From: Luteococcus sp038433155
GTDB lineage: Bacteria > Actinomycetota > Actinomycetes > Propionibacteriales > Propionibacteriaceae
DNA: 64,000 nucleotides
NCBI RefSeq assembly: GCF_038433155.1
Contig: NZ_JBCDMW010000029.1
Location: 1-64,000 of the forward strand
Direction of reading: 5' to 3'
Shown piece by piece: positions 14,803 through 23,816 of the stretch (position 1 is the first letter of the stretch; every line of letters starts with the position of its first letter). The notes beneath the pieces were generated by a model that was given only the letters and a program-made list of their open reading frames with translations, did no database searches and was not told where the DNA came from. Made by a program: the position numbers and the translations under genes.

Positions 14803-15467
14803 GCTTCGTCGAGCACACAGACCGGGAGCCGCTCAGCACCAGCGAGCTGGCTGCCCTGATTGCCGCAGACATCCCCGAGGGGTCCTTCGTGAACCTGGGG
14901 ATCGGCCAGCCGACGCAGGTGGCCGACCACATCCCGGCCAGCGCGGGCGTCGTGCTGCACACCGAGAACGGGATGCTCGGGATGGGGCCGGCCGCGCAGG
15001 GTGACCAGATTGACCCCGACCTGACCAATGCCGGCAAGGTGCCCGTCACGGAGCTGCCCGGCGCCAGCTACTTCCATCACGCGGACTCCTTCGCGATGAT
15101 GCGCGGCGGGCATCTCGACGTCTGCGTTCTGGGCGCCTACCAGGTGGCCGCCACCGGTGACCTGGCCAACTGGCACACCGGCAAGCCGGATGCGATCCCG
15201 GCCGTCGGCGGGGCGATGGACCTGGCGATCGGGGCCAAGCAGGTCTACGTGATGATGTCGCTGTTCAGCCGCGACGGCAGCGCCAAGCTGGTGCCCGGCT
15301 GCACCTACCCACTGACCGGGGTGGGCTGCGTGAGCCGGGTCTACACCAACCACGCGGTCTTCGAGGTGGGCCCGGGGCGCGACGCGGTGGGCGTGCGCGC
15401 GACGTGGGGGATCAGCCTGGCCGAGCTGTCCCAGCGGCTCGACGTGGACCTGGTCCCCGTCGACTGA
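14799..15467 (+). CDS. pcaJ: 3-oxoadipate CoA-transferase subunit B
   Basis: CoA-transferase beta subunit of 222 residues. The catalytic glutamate that forms the acyl-CoA intermediate lies in HTENGMLGMG. VNLGIGQPTQVADH and the C-terminal LTGVGCVSRVYTNHAVFEV are family signatures. It is the last gene of pcaF-pcaI-pcaJ and completes the pathway started by benA. Confidence 0.9.
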   Translation: MSFVEHTDREPLSTSELAALIAADIPEGSFVNLGIGQPTQVADHIPASAGVVLHTENGMLGMGPAAQGDQIDPDLTNAGKVPVTELPGASYFHHADSFAMMRGGHLDVCVLGAYQVAATGDLANWHTGKPDAIPAVGGAMDLAIGAKQVYVMMSLFSRDGSAKLVPGCTYPLTGVGCVSRVYTNHAVFEVGPGRDAVGVRATWGISLAELSQRLDVDLVPVD

Positions 15468-15812
15468 CCCGCCGGTCGCCACCCGCCCGCCCGGTGGCCG
15501 GGTGGGGGCCTCTCGGGCGGCGCTCGGGTTTCGTTTTCCCGCCTCGGATACATCCGTCGCGGGAAAATGAAACCCGAGCGGCCACTCAGTCCGGGCTCGC
15601 CCGAGCCACTCCCAGCCGCGATGCCCGACCCTGTCGAGGGCCGGGGCAGGCCTTCGATGAGCCGCTACTGAGTCCGGGCCCGTTCGAGCCAGTTGACCGG
15701 CTCGGGGATCGTTGCGGAGCGGTGCGAGGATCGTGGCCGACGTCTTCGTCATGGCCATATCACGCGCGCACGGCCGGGACGCCTGGCTGGCTCGCCGCCC
15801 GGGCAACCGCCC
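15468..15812. other. Intergenic region with a long hairpin and a short imperfect repeat
   Basis: These 345 bases hold no convincing gene. They contain a weak CCACCCG/CGGGTGG stem near 15480-15513 and the long hairpin at 15521-15580. About 20 bases resembling AGTCCGGGCTCGCCCGAGCC occur twice, near 15587 and 15671, with differences. The rest shows nothing recognisable. Confidence 0.6.
15521..15580. terminator. Long hairpin, 22-bp stem, between convergent pcaJ and LD-carboxypeptidase genes
   Basis: Arms 15521-15542 and 15559-15580 pair over 22 positions with a single G-T wobble, around a 16-base loop. The outer part is CGCTCGGG/CCCGAGCG and the inner part is AT-rich, ending CCCGC/GCGGG. There is no T-run. 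It may terminate both convergent transcripts, or it may be a mobile or dispersed hairpin. Confidence 0.55.
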
Positions 15813-16772
15813 TCAGCCGGGCAGCGTCAGCCGGGGCGTGTCCCCGTCCAGCCGGGCGTCGACCCCCAATGGCACGGTGCGCACCGGGCTGGCGTGGCCA
15901 AAACCCAAGTTCCAGGCGATCGGGATGTCCAGCGGGCCCAGCAACTCCAGCACCAGCTCCCGGACCTCCGGCTCCTTGCACTCGTGCCAGGAACCACAGG
16001 CCACCGCCCGGACCCCGTCGAACCAACCGGCTCGCAACAGGGCGGTCAGGTAGCCGTCCAGCTTGTAGGTGGCCTCGTGGACGTCCTCCAGCAGGGCGAT
16101 GGTGCCCTCGTGGTCCAGCGGCGGCCGGGTGCGCGCCCCCAGGGTCATGGCAAGCAGGGACAGGTTGCCGCCGATCAGCCGGCCACCGGCCGAGCCCGGC
16201 ACCAGCCAGCTGGCGTCCTCGGGCGCGATCACCCGTCCCCGCCAGGGGTCGAGCACGGCCTGGCGGAGCCACTCGGCGGCCAGCGCATTCTTCTGCACCG
16301 ACGTCGATCCGACCATCGGGCCGTGCCAGCTGGCCACGCCCAGCTGCTCGTCCAGGAATTCCTGCAGGGCGGTGATGTCGCTGCAGCCATAGACGGGCTT
16401 GGGTGCGGCGGCGCGAATGGCATCGACGTCCAGCAGGTCCAGCATGCGCACCGTCCCGTAGCCGCCGCGGACCAGGAAGATCCCCTCCACCGTCGGGTCA
16501 CACCAGGCCTGCTGCAGGTCCCGGGCGCGTTCGGCGTCGGTGCCGGACAGGTAACGGGCCCGGGGATGGGTGCCGCGGGAGGTCGGCATGCTGACCACCT
16601 CCAGGCCCCAGCCGCGCAGCACTCGCTCCCCGTCGGCCACCCGGTCCTCGGGCACCTGCCCGGCGGTGGCCAGCAGTGCGACCCGCGCTCCCGAGCGCAG
16701 CGGCCCCAGCCCCGCGTGCCGGCCCGGGCCCTCCTGACTGCCCGGGCCAGCCGGGCGATGGTGCTCAGCCAC
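15813..16772 (-). CDS. LD-carboxypeptidase / MccF-like serine peptidase (family S66)
   Basis: Protein of 319 residues of peptidase family S66, which includes cytosolic LD-carboxypeptidases of murein recycling and MccF immunity proteins. The nucleophile is in YGCSDITAL (GxSD). The glutamate is in LEDVHEATYK and the histidine in NLGFGH near the C-terminus. VRGGYGTVRMLD is a family hallmark. The GTG start at 16772 follows GGGAG. No signal peptide is visible. The sequence does not decide between murein recycling and detoxification of acylated peptides. Confidence 0.82.
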   Translation of the reverse strand: MAEHHRPAGPGSQEGPGRHAGLGPLRSGARVALLATAGQVPEDRVADGERVLRGWGLEVVSMPTSRGTHPRARYLSGTDAERARDLQQAWCDPTVEGIFLVRGGYGTVRMLDLLDVDAIRAAAPKPVYGCSDITALQEFLDEQLGVASWHGPMVGSTSVQKNALAAEWLRQAVLDPWRGRVIAPEDASWLVPGSAGGRLIGGNLSLLAMTLGARTRPPLDHEGTIALLEDVHEATYKLDGYLTALLRAGWFDGVRAVACGSWHECKEPEVRELVLELLGPLDIPIAWNLGFGHASPVRTVPLGVDARLDGDTPRLTLPG

Positions 16773-16966
16773 GGACCACTCCCGAGGGGACGACGCTGAG
16801 CAGTGTGCGGGTGGGTTCCGGTGATCTCACGACCACAAGGCAACCACACCGCAGGTACCTGCGCTCCCATCATCGAGCGGCGACCCATCCAGCCAGTGGG
16901 CAAGACACTCCCCAGAATGCGTGGCTTTGGGCACGCTTGGGCCCACCCACTACCACAGGAGGATTC

Positions 16967-18118
16967 GTGTCCACCAAGCCCATCCGCGGCATCGCCGCCG
17001 CGGCTCTCGCCCTGGGGCTGTGCCTCGGCGGCCCCAGCCTCGCCCCTGCCCACGCCGAGCTTTCGTCGGCCGTACCGGCCCTGGCCCCGGCCACCCGCCA
17101 GCTGGACACCAGCAAGCTGCCCAAGGTTGACCTGGCCAGCAAGATCGCCAGCTTCCAGGCCAAGCATCCCGCGAGCCACCTGGACCGTCCGGCGCTGCGC
17201 GCGATCAATCCCGACGACTATGTCTGCGACAACAACACCGACGTCGCCGCGTGGGTGGACCGCGAGGTTGCCAAGCTGAGCCAGGATGACCTGCAGGTGC
17301 TGCAGCTCACCGGGCTGGACATGCTGCCCGCCTACGACGCGATGCTGGCCACCGACACCGCCGCCTACCCGCTCACCGTCGACGCCCAGGCGCTGACCAA
17401 GACCTTCCGCAAGCTGCAGCGCTTCTGGGACATCAACAGCTCCGACATCGCGCTGATGCAGATGGGCGGCAGCATCTACTCCAATGTGGAGCGGATGCAG
17501 ATGATCTACCAGGAGCTGGGCCTCAGCCCCCAGGATGCGCTGGTCATTGCCCAGTTCGTCGCCGACTACGTCAAGACCAGCGAGGGCCTGCAGCAGGGCA
17601 ACAATCCGCTGCTCACCTTCAATGCCTTTGCCTACTCCACCTTCGGGCAGTACCCCCAGATCACCGACCGGATCGTGATGGGCCCGGGCCTGCTGCAGGC
17701 CTACCACGAGCTGGGCTATGGCGATGTGGCTCCCCAGGTGGTGCTGGCCCATGAGTTCGGCCACCACATCCAGTTCGAGACCGGGATGATCAGCCCCGAC
17801 GACGCCTCCAGCCCGGAGGGCACCCGTCGCACCGAGCTGCACGCCGATGCCTCCGCGGCCTACTTCTCGTCGCATCCCAAGGGGCTGAGCATGCAGTTCA
17901 AGCGGGTGGCCGAGTTCAACCGGGTCTTCTACGGCATCGGGGACTGCTCCTTCACCAGCGACGGTCACCACGGCACCTCGGCCCAGCGGATGCGCGCCGC
18001 CACCTGGGGTTATCAGCTGCAGGAGGCCAACCGGCCCAAGTCCTACATCCACCCGGTGCTGCGCTTCCGCGAACTCTTCGACGCGGCGCTGCCCACCCTG
18101 GTGGCCCCGGACGCGTAG
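16967..18118 (+). CDS. Secreted zinc metallopeptidase-like protein
   Basis: Exported protein of 383 residues. A signal peptide (STKPIRGIAAAALALGLC, cleavage likely after AHA near residue 30) leads a soluble domain. The zinc motif HEFGHH lies at about residue 262 and is followed by a glutamate in TELHADASA, which matches the neutral zinc metallopeptidase pattern. The GTG start at 16967 follows AGGAGG. Substrate is unknown. The gene stands alone, with a strong hairpin after it. Confidence 0.75.
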   Translation: MSTKPIRGIAAAALALGLCLGGPSLAPAHAELSSAVPALAPATRQLDTSKLPKVDLASKIASFQAKHPASHLDRPALRAINPDDYVCDNNTDVAAWVDREVAKLSQDDLQVLQLTGLDMLPAYDAMLATDTAAYPLTVDAQALTKTFRKLQRFWDINSSDIALMQMGGSIYSNVERMQMIYQELGLSPQDALVIAQFVADYVKTSEGLQQGNNPLLTFNAFAYSTFGQYPQITDRIVMGPGLLQAYHELGYGDVAPQVVLAHEFGHHIQFETGMISPDDASSPEGTRRTELHADASAAYFSSHPKGLSMQFKRVAEFNRVFYGIGDCSFTSDGHHGTSAQRMRAATWGYQLQEANRPKSYIHPVLRFRELFDAALPTLVAPDA

Positions 18119-18140
18119 GCATCACCCGTCCGCGGCACGC

Positions 18141-18173
18141 ACGGGGCCGACGCCCGCTGGGTGTCGGCCCCGT
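18141..18173 (+). terminator. Terminator-like hairpin after the metallopeptidase gene
   Basis: ACGGGGCCGAC and GTCGGCCCCGT form a perfect 11-bp stem with an 11-base loop, 22 bases past the stop. A second inverted repeat, ACTGACCGC/GCGGTCAGT (18215-18223 and 18247-18255), follows and may serve the convergent gene. Confidence 0.6.
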
Positions 18174-18278
18174 CTCACGGGCGTACCGCCGGCCCACCCG
18201 TCGTGGACAGAGGTACTGACCGCCTCCGGCGCCGTCAGTGCCAGACGCGGTCAGTGCAAATGACCCACTTTCGGGGAG

Positions 18279-19148
18279 TCAGTCCAGCTCGGCCAGCCGC
18301 TTGCGGATCGCCTTGAAGGCGGTCTGACCCATGTCCTCGCGGCCACCCTCGATCCAGGTGACGGTGTTGGCGTCGGCGGTGAGCACCACCCGGCCGTGGT
18401 CGGTGCCGTCCTTCTTCTTCTGGGAGAACTGGTGCCACTGCTCCGCGGGGTCCACGGAACTGCGCTTGTCGGTGAAGGTGTACTCCTCGGAGGTGCAGCC
18501 GTCGATCGCGGTCTGCAGCTCCTGCCAGGCCTTGCTGGCCGCGGCGGTGTCCCGGAAGCGCCAGGTGGCCGCCGCCCAGCCCCTGTCCGTGCCGGCCAGC
18601 ACCAGCTGCTGCGCCGGTTTCACCGCGGCATTGGCCTTGGGGATGCACGGCTGGCTGCCCTTGAAGAGCTCCTGCGATTCCTCACCCACCAGCACATACT
18701 GCGCGGTGCCGACGGTCAACGGCGGGTTGTACAGCTCGCTCACCGAGGCCACCTGGTTCGGGGGAGCGTCGGCGCGGTTCCAGTACCGCCAGCCCAGCAC
18801 ACCCCCCGTCGCCAGCAGGGAGAGCACCAGGAGCCCAACCAGCCAGGGCCAGATCCGCCGTTTCGGGGCCAGGACCGGCACCGTTCCGGGGTTGAAGTCA
18901 GGTGGGGCGGCGGCCACCGGGGGAGTCTCTTCGGGGCCGGCGGCAGCCCGGGCGCTCCAGTCGGGCAGCGGACCGGGCTGCCAGTACTCGGGCGGTGGCG
19001 GAGTCGGGTAGCCGTAGGCGTCGCGGTAGAACTGGAAGCCGGCCGGGGCCGGTGGCCAGCTCGCGTCCGGCCGCCAGTCGGCCGCGGGCAGATAGCCCTC
19101 GGGCGGCGTCGGCCAGCCGGGTGGGGTGTGGAAGGTGATGCGGTTCAC
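18279..19148 (-). CDS. Membrane-anchored hypothetical protein with proline-rich cytosolic part
   Basis: Protein of 289 residues that I cannot assign to a family. Residues about 1-95 are rich in Pro, Trp and Tyr (HTPPGWPTPPEGYLP, YGYPTPPPPEYWQPG). One membrane helix follows (WPWLVGLLVLSLLATGGVLG), then an outside domain of about 170 residues with two cysteines. The layout resembles actinobacterial PknH-like sensor or DUF-type envelope proteins, but no function is claimed. The GTG at 19148 follows GAGGAG. TATCGT on the minus strand at 19184-19189 is a likely -10 box. Confidence 0.7.
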   Translation of the reverse strand: MNRITFHTPPGWPTPPEGYLPAADWRPDASWPPAPAGFQFYRDAYGYPTPPPPEYWQPGPLPDWSARAAAGPEETPPVAAAPPDFNPGTVPVLAPKRRIWPWLVGLLVLSLLATGGVLGWRYWNRADAPPNQVASVSELYNPPLTVGTAQYVLVGEESQELFKGSQPCIPKANAAVKPAQQLVLAGTDRGWAAATWRFRDTAAASKAWQELQTAIDGCTSEEYTFTDKRSSVDPAEQWHQFSQKKKDGTDHGRVVLTADANTVTWIEGGREDMGQTAFKAIRKRLAELD

Positions 19149-19233
19149 GGAGCTCCTCGACGGCCGGGCGGGCGGTGCCCTCCACGATAGTGCCGGGGCC
19201 AATGCCGTGTTCCAGCCCTGCATGGGCGGGCGA

Positions 19234-19239
19234 TAGTCT
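19234..19239 (+). promoter_or_regulatory. -10 box of leaderless metG
   Basis: TAGTCT ends 7 bases before the metG ATG, which has no ribosome site. Confidence 0.5.
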
Positions 19240-19246
19240 TTCCCCC

Positions 19247-21052
19247 ATGTGTGCCAACATTCTTGCCGCCGTCGCGTGGCCCTATGCCAATGGTCCCCGC
19301 CACATCGGTCACGTCTCCGGTTTCGGTGTCCCCTCCGACGTGTTCTCGCGGTTCATGCGAATGTCCGGCCACAACGTGCTGATGGTCTCCGGCACCGACG
19401 AGCACGGCACCGCCATCCAGGTGAAGGCCGACTCCGAGGGCCTGACGGCCGAGCAGACCGCCGACAAGTACCACCGGATCATCGCCGAGGACCTGCAGGG
19501 CCTGGGCCTGTCTTATGACCTCTACACCCGCACCACCACGGACAACCATCGCCAGGTGGTGCAGGAGATGTTCACCGTCCTGCATGACAACGGCTACATC
19601 ATCAGCCGCACGGAGATGGGCGCGATCAGCCCGTCCACCGGCCGCACCCTGGCCGACCGCTACATCGAGGGGGAGTGCCCGCACTGCGGCTTCGACGGCG
19701 CCCGCGGTGACCAGTGCGACAACTGCGGCCGGCAGCTGGACCCCGTCGACCTGAAGAACCCGCACAGCCGGATCGACGGCGAGGTGCCCAAGTTCGTCGA
19801 GACCGAACACTTCTTCCTGGACCTGCCCGCCTTCGCCGACGCGCTGGCGGCCTGGCTGGAGACCCGGCAGGACTGGCGGCCCAATGTGCTGCGCTTCAGC
19901 GCCAACTTCGCCAAGGAGTTGCAGCCGCGGGCCATCACCCGTGACCTGGACTGGGGCATCAAGATCCCGCTGGACGGCTGGGAGAGCAACAACCTCAAGC
20001 GGATCTACGTCTGGTTCGACGCGGTGATCGGCTACCTGAGCGCCTCCATCGAGTGGGCCAAGCGCACCGGGGATCCCGAGGCCTGGAAGACCTTCTGGAC
20101 CGGGGAGCAGGCCAAGAGCTACTACTTCATGGGCAAGGACAACATCGTCTTCCACTCGGTGATCTGGCCCTCCATCCTGCTGGGCGCCGACGGCAAGGGG
20201 GACAAGGGCGGCCGCACCAGCGAGTGGTTCGGCACCCTGGACCTGCCCACGGAGGTGGTCAGCTCCGAATTCCTCACCATGGGTGGCTCCAAGGTGGCCA
20301 GCTCCCGCGGCGCGAGCATCTTCGTGGGCGACTTCCTCAAGGAGTTCGGTCCCGACGCGCTGCGCTACTTCATCGCGGTGGCCGGCCCGGAGAACCAGGA
20401 CACCGACTTCACCTGGGACGAGTTCGTCCGGCGCACCAACTACGAGCTGGCCAACGAGTGGGGCAACCTGGTCAACCGCTCCATCTCCATGGCGCACAAG
20501 AATGTGGGCGCCATCCCGGAGGCCGGCGAGTTCACCGACGCGGACAACGAGCTGCTGGCGGCCAGCAAGCAGGGCTTCCAGACCGTCGGCGAGCTGCTCC
20601 AGGTGTGCAAGTTCAAGGCCGCCATCACCGAGGCGATGCGGATTGTCAGTCTGGCCAACAAGTACCTGTCCGACCAGGAGCCGTGGAAGCTGAAGGACCA
20701 GCCGGAGCGTCGCAACACCGTGCTGCACGTGGCCCTGCAGGTGGTCAGCGACTGCAACACGCTGCTGACGCCCTTCATGCCGCACGCCGCGCAGCAGGTC
20801 TTCGACGCGATGGGTGGCGACGGCATCTGGGCCGCGCAGCCGCAGCTGGTGGAGGTCACCGAGAAGAACGAGGACGGGGTCGAGAAGTCCTACCCGGTGC
20901 TGCAGGGCGACTACGCCGCCGAGCAGGCTCGCTGGGAGTCCCGGCCGATCGCCGTCGGCACCCCGCTGGCCAAGCCCAGCCCGATCTTCGCCAAGCTGGA
21001 CGAGAAGCTGGGCGAGACCGGCCCCGAATGGGCGCCGATCATCCCGGCCTGA
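19247..21052 (+). CDS. metG: Methionyl-tRNA synthetase
   Basis: Class I aminoacyl-tRNA synthetase of 601 residues that charges tRNA-Met in the cytosol. The N-terminus ANILAAVAWPYANGPRHIGH holds the HIGH motif. A zinc knuckle CPHCG...CDNCG follows. The KMSKS loop is replaced by SKVASSRG, like the KFSxSRG variants of this MetRS type. The anticodon-binding helical domain has FVRRTNYELANEWGNLVNR. There is no C-terminal EMAP-like extension. It is essential and single in this window. Confidence 0.96.
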   Translation: MCANILAAVAWPYANGPRHIGHVSGFGVPSDVFSRFMRMSGHNVLMVSGTDEHGTAIQVKADSEGLTAEQTADKYHRIIAEDLQGLGLSYDLYTRTTTDNHRQVVQEMFTVLHDNGYIISRTEMGAISPSTGRTLADRYIEGECPHCGFDGARGDQCDNCGRQLDPVDLKNPHSRIDGEVPKFVETEHFFLDLPAFADALAAWLETRQDWRPNVLRFSANFAKELQPRAITRDLDWGIKIPLDGWESNNLKRIYVWFDAVIGYLSASIEWAKRTGDPEAWKTFWTGEQAKSYYFMGKDNIVFHSVIWPSILLGADGKGDKGGRTSEWFGTLDLPTEVVSSEFLTMGGSKVASSRGASIFVGDFLKEFGPDALRYFIAVAGPENQDTDFTWDEFVRRTNYELANEWGNLVNRSISMAHKNVGAIPEAGEFTDADNELLAASKQGFQTVGELLQVCKFKAAITEAMRIVSLANKYLSDQEPWKLKDQPERRNTVLHVALQVVSDCNTLLTPFMPHAAQQVFDAMGGDGIWAAQPQLVEVTEKNEDGVEKSYPVLQGDYAAEQARWESRPIAVGTPLAKPSPIFAKLDEKLGETGPEWAPIIPA

Positions 21053-21250
21053 GCAGCTGCTGACGGGTCAGTCGAATCAGTGGGGAAGTTTTGGTCTCTC
21101 CCCAGAGCCCAGAACTTCGGCCATTGTCCGTTCCCACCGCGTGGTGGGCAGACGGGCCCTTGGGTGTGACGGGTTGGTGGCATGACCAGAACCGCCCGCG
21201 GGCGCGTCCGGCTGGTGGGGCTGAGCTCGCGTCTTGTCATGATGAGGCGC

Positions 21251-23701
21251 ATGACCACGCTGTCCAAGAGAGTCGTCTGGCTGGCCATCACGCTGCTGCT
21301 CGCACTGGGCCTGGGTGCGACGGGTGGCCGGCCCGCGTCGGCCGCGCCGGGGGACAGCATCCGCACGCTGGCGGTCAGCTACACCATTCGCCCCGACGGG
21401 CTGGTGGACATGGACTACCGGGTGGACTACCACTTCGGTGAGCCCGGCCGGCATGGCATCTCCTTCACGATCCTCACCGGCGAGGTCTGGGGAGCCGACC
21501 GCTCCAAGCTGGCGCTGTACGAACTCAGCGGGCTGCAGGTGACCGACGCTGACGGGGAGAAGGTGCCCTTCACCAGCCAGACCGAGACGGCCAGTGACGG
21601 CGCCAGCCGGCGGGCCCTGAAGATCGGCGACCCGAACAAGACCATCGAGGGGCAGGAGGCCAGCTACCGGATCCGGTACACCGCCAAGGGTGCCCTGCGC
21701 ACCTTCGACGGCCAGCCCGAGTTCTACTGGGATGTCACCAGCAACGAGATCCCGACCATCGAGTCATACCAGGTCACCATCAAGGCCCCCGGCGCGCTGA
21801 GTGGCCCGAAGTGCTCCGCCAGCCAGTGCCGGACCACGGCGAAGGGCAGCAGCGTCACCTTCTCTGGCAGCGACCACTACCAGGGCACGGCGCTGACCGT
21901 CGCCGCGCTGATCGCCAAGGGGTCGGTGAACAATGCCGTCCCGACGCTGGTGGACCGGACCTTCGACTATCCCACCGCGCTGGCTGCGCAAACCGACATC
22001 AAGCTGGCAGCCACTGGTAGCGCGACGGTCACCCACACCGCCACCGTCTCGTCGTCGGGGGATTACGGCAACGTCATCCTGCAAGTCCCCAACCGGATCG
22101 CCTATGACACGCAACGGGACCAGGTCTTCCGGGTGGACCAGGTGCGGGCGAGCGTGGACGGCGAGCCGGTGGAGGTCGGTCAGCAGCCCGCCTACGGCGC
22201 CGAGCCCTCCTGGGCGGAGGAACAGATCAGCGTCACGGTCCCGGCGGGTACCCGGGCGCGCACGATGGTGCTCAGCTATCGGGTGCAGGGCGCCAGCGTG
22301 CGCGACGGGGATCGGGTCCGGTTCAGCTGGCCGGCGGCGGCGCTCAGCCTGGAGGACGACGCCAGGTCCAGCTACCGGCTGACCGCCCCCGGCCCGGTAC
22401 AGCGCGCGGAGTGCGTCAGCCGGATGCTGCACAGGGACGCGGAGTGCCACTCCATGGAGGACAAGCCCACCGTCGCCGGCCCGACGGTGACCCTGGCCCG
22501 GGGGCCGGGCTGGGACGGCGACTTCCTGGACGTCTGGCTGCCGGCCACCGCGGTGCCGGGCGCGGACCAGTCCGCCCTGCAGCCCAGCGAGCAGTTGCGC
22601 GAGGCCACCCACGGGCACTGGCTGGTCAGTGGTGTCGTCGGCGCCTTCCTGGCCACGGTGATCATTCCGATGCTGGGCCGCCTGGTGGGCCGCAAGCCGG
22701 ACCAGCGGTTCGCCGGGGTGGCGCCCGGCATCATTCCCGACGGCACGCCGCAGGAGACCGACGACGACAATCCCCAGATCCCGGTGGCCTTCACCCCGCC
22801 GGAGCTCAGCCTGAGCGAGGCGGCGGCCCTGCTGGATGACAAGTACCACCCGCGGCACCTGGCCGCCGTGCTCACCCGGATGGCCGTCGACGGCCTGATC
22901 ACCCTGGAGTCCGACCCGCTGCTGGTGCGCCGGACCGGTGCCGCGGTCAGGGAGGCCTCGCCCCTGGAGGCACGTATCCTGCTGGATGCTGCGGACCCGA
23001 GCGCCACCAGCATGGGCACCGTCGGTGACGCCGCCCAGTCGATGGCCGATGAGGTGCGCAGCCACGTCAGCCGGTTCCGCCACCCGTCGCTCTTCCAGCC
23101 GGTGCGCTCGGGGTGGACGGTGCCGCTGGGGTCGGTGCTGGTGCTGTTGGGTGGCACCCTTGCGGCGGCCTGGCTGCTGCTGCCCACCTGGGGCGTGGCC
23201 CGGTCCGCCGTGCTGGCGGTGGCCGGCGTGCTGGGCAGCATCATTGGGCTGACCTTCCAGCGGGCGGGCGTGACAAAGTACCGCCGGACCGGGCTGGGCA
23301 CGGCGCGGCATGACCAGCTGATCGGTTTCAAGAACTACCTGACCACCGCCGAGGCCGGCCAGATCCGGTTCGAGGAGGAGCAGGACATCTTCAACCGCTA
23401 CCTGCCGTGGGCGGTGCTGTTCGACGTCGCGGACCGCTGGGTCCGGGTCTGTCGGGAGGCGGCCGCGGCCGGCCGCACCCAGCCGCCGGAGAACGCGGTG
23501 CCGTGGCTGATGGGGGACCTGGACGGCCTGGGCCGGCTGGAGGCTTCCATTGCCGACGCGATGCCGCGCACCTCCAGCAGCTCCAGCAGTTCGTCGTCGA
23601 GCGGCAGCAGTTGGAGCAGCGGTGATTCGGGCTCCTCATCCAGTTCGTCCAGCTTCAGCTCGGGTGGCGGTGGCGGCGGCACCAGCATCGACAGCTGGTG
23701 A
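21251..23701 (+). CDS. DUF2207-family membrane protein, copy 1
   Basis: Protein of about 816 residues. A signal peptide (KRVVWLAITLLLALGLG, cleaved near ASA) is followed by an extracytoplasmic beta-rich DUF2207 domain. Membrane helices lie around residues 455-475 and 620-660. A winged-helix-like cytosolic stretch and a tail of serines then glycines (ends GGGGGGTSIDSW) complete it. Function is unknown in the family. The start is uncertain: ATGs at 21239, 21242 and 21251 are in frame and none has a good ribosome site. A paralogue lies at 33204-35036. Confidence 0.8.
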   Translation: MTTLSKRVVWLAITLLLALGLGATGGRPASAAPGDSIRTLAVSYTIRPDGLVDMDYRVDYHFGEPGRHGISFTILTGEVWGADRSKLALYELSGLQVTDADGEKVPFTSQTETASDGASRRALKIGDPNKTIEGQEASYRIRYTAKGALRTFDGQPEFYWDVTSNEIPTIESYQVTIKAPGALSGPKCSASQCRTTAKGSSVTFSGSDHYQGTALTVAALIAKGSVNNAVPTLVDRTFDYPTALAAQTDIKLAATGSATVTHTATVSSSGDYGNVILQVPNRIAYDTQRDQVFRVDQVRASVDGEPVEVGQQPAYGAEPSWAEEQISVTVPAGTRARTMVLSYRVQGASVRDGDRVRFSWPAAALSLEDDARSSYRLTAPGPVQRAECVSRMLHRDAECHSMEDKPTVAGPTVTLARGPGWDGDFLDVWLPATAVPGADQSALQPSEQLREATHGHWLVSGVVGAFLATVIIPMLGRLVGRKPDQRFAGVAPGIIPDGTPQETDDDNPQIPVAFTPPELSLSEAAALLDDKYHPRHLAAVLTRMAVDGLITLESDPLLVRRTGAAVREASPLEARILLDAADPSATSMGTVGDAAQSMADEVRSHVSRFRHPSLFQPVRSGWTVPLGSVLVLLGGTLAAAWLLLPTWGVARSAVLAVAGVLGSIIGLTFQRAGVTKYRRTGLGTARHDQLIGFKNYLTTAEAGQIRFEEEQDIFNRYLPWAVLFDVADRWVRVCREAAAAGRTQPPENAVPWLMGDLDGLGRLEASIADAMPRTSSSSSSSSSSGSSWSSGDSGSSSSSSSFSSGGGGGGTSIDSW

Positions 23702-23704
23702 TCC

Positions 23705-23793
23705 GTTCACCCGCCGTTCACCCACCATTCAGGAGAGGTTGAGCAATTGGTGAACTCTTGACTGACAAGGGGTTGGCCGGGCAATTGTTGAAC
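23705..23793 (+). promoter_or_regulatory. Repeated GTTCACC/GGTGAAC boxes before the VWA-XpaC-TelA cassette
   Basis: GTTCACC occurs at 23705-23711 and 23716-23722. Its complement GGTGAAC is at 23749-23755. GCAATTG-n-TGAAC occurs as a direct repeat at 23743-23755 and 23781-23793. A TTGACT element (23758-23763) lies 19 bases before AATTGT. This looks like a promoter with several operator half-sites. Confidence 0.45.
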
Positions 23794-23816
23794 CCGTGAG
23801 CGGCTACAACTGGGGC

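Noticed and set aside
20275..20330. Possible loss of the KMSKS motif making metG inactive
   Set aside because: SKVASSRG fits the KFSxSRG variants normal for this MetRS type, and all other motifs are intact.
23567..23700. Serine-codon run at the end of DUF2207 copy 1 as a frameshift or sequencing artefact
   Set aside because: Ser/Gly-rich tails ending in GGGGxxW-like sequence are normal for this family and recur in copy 2.
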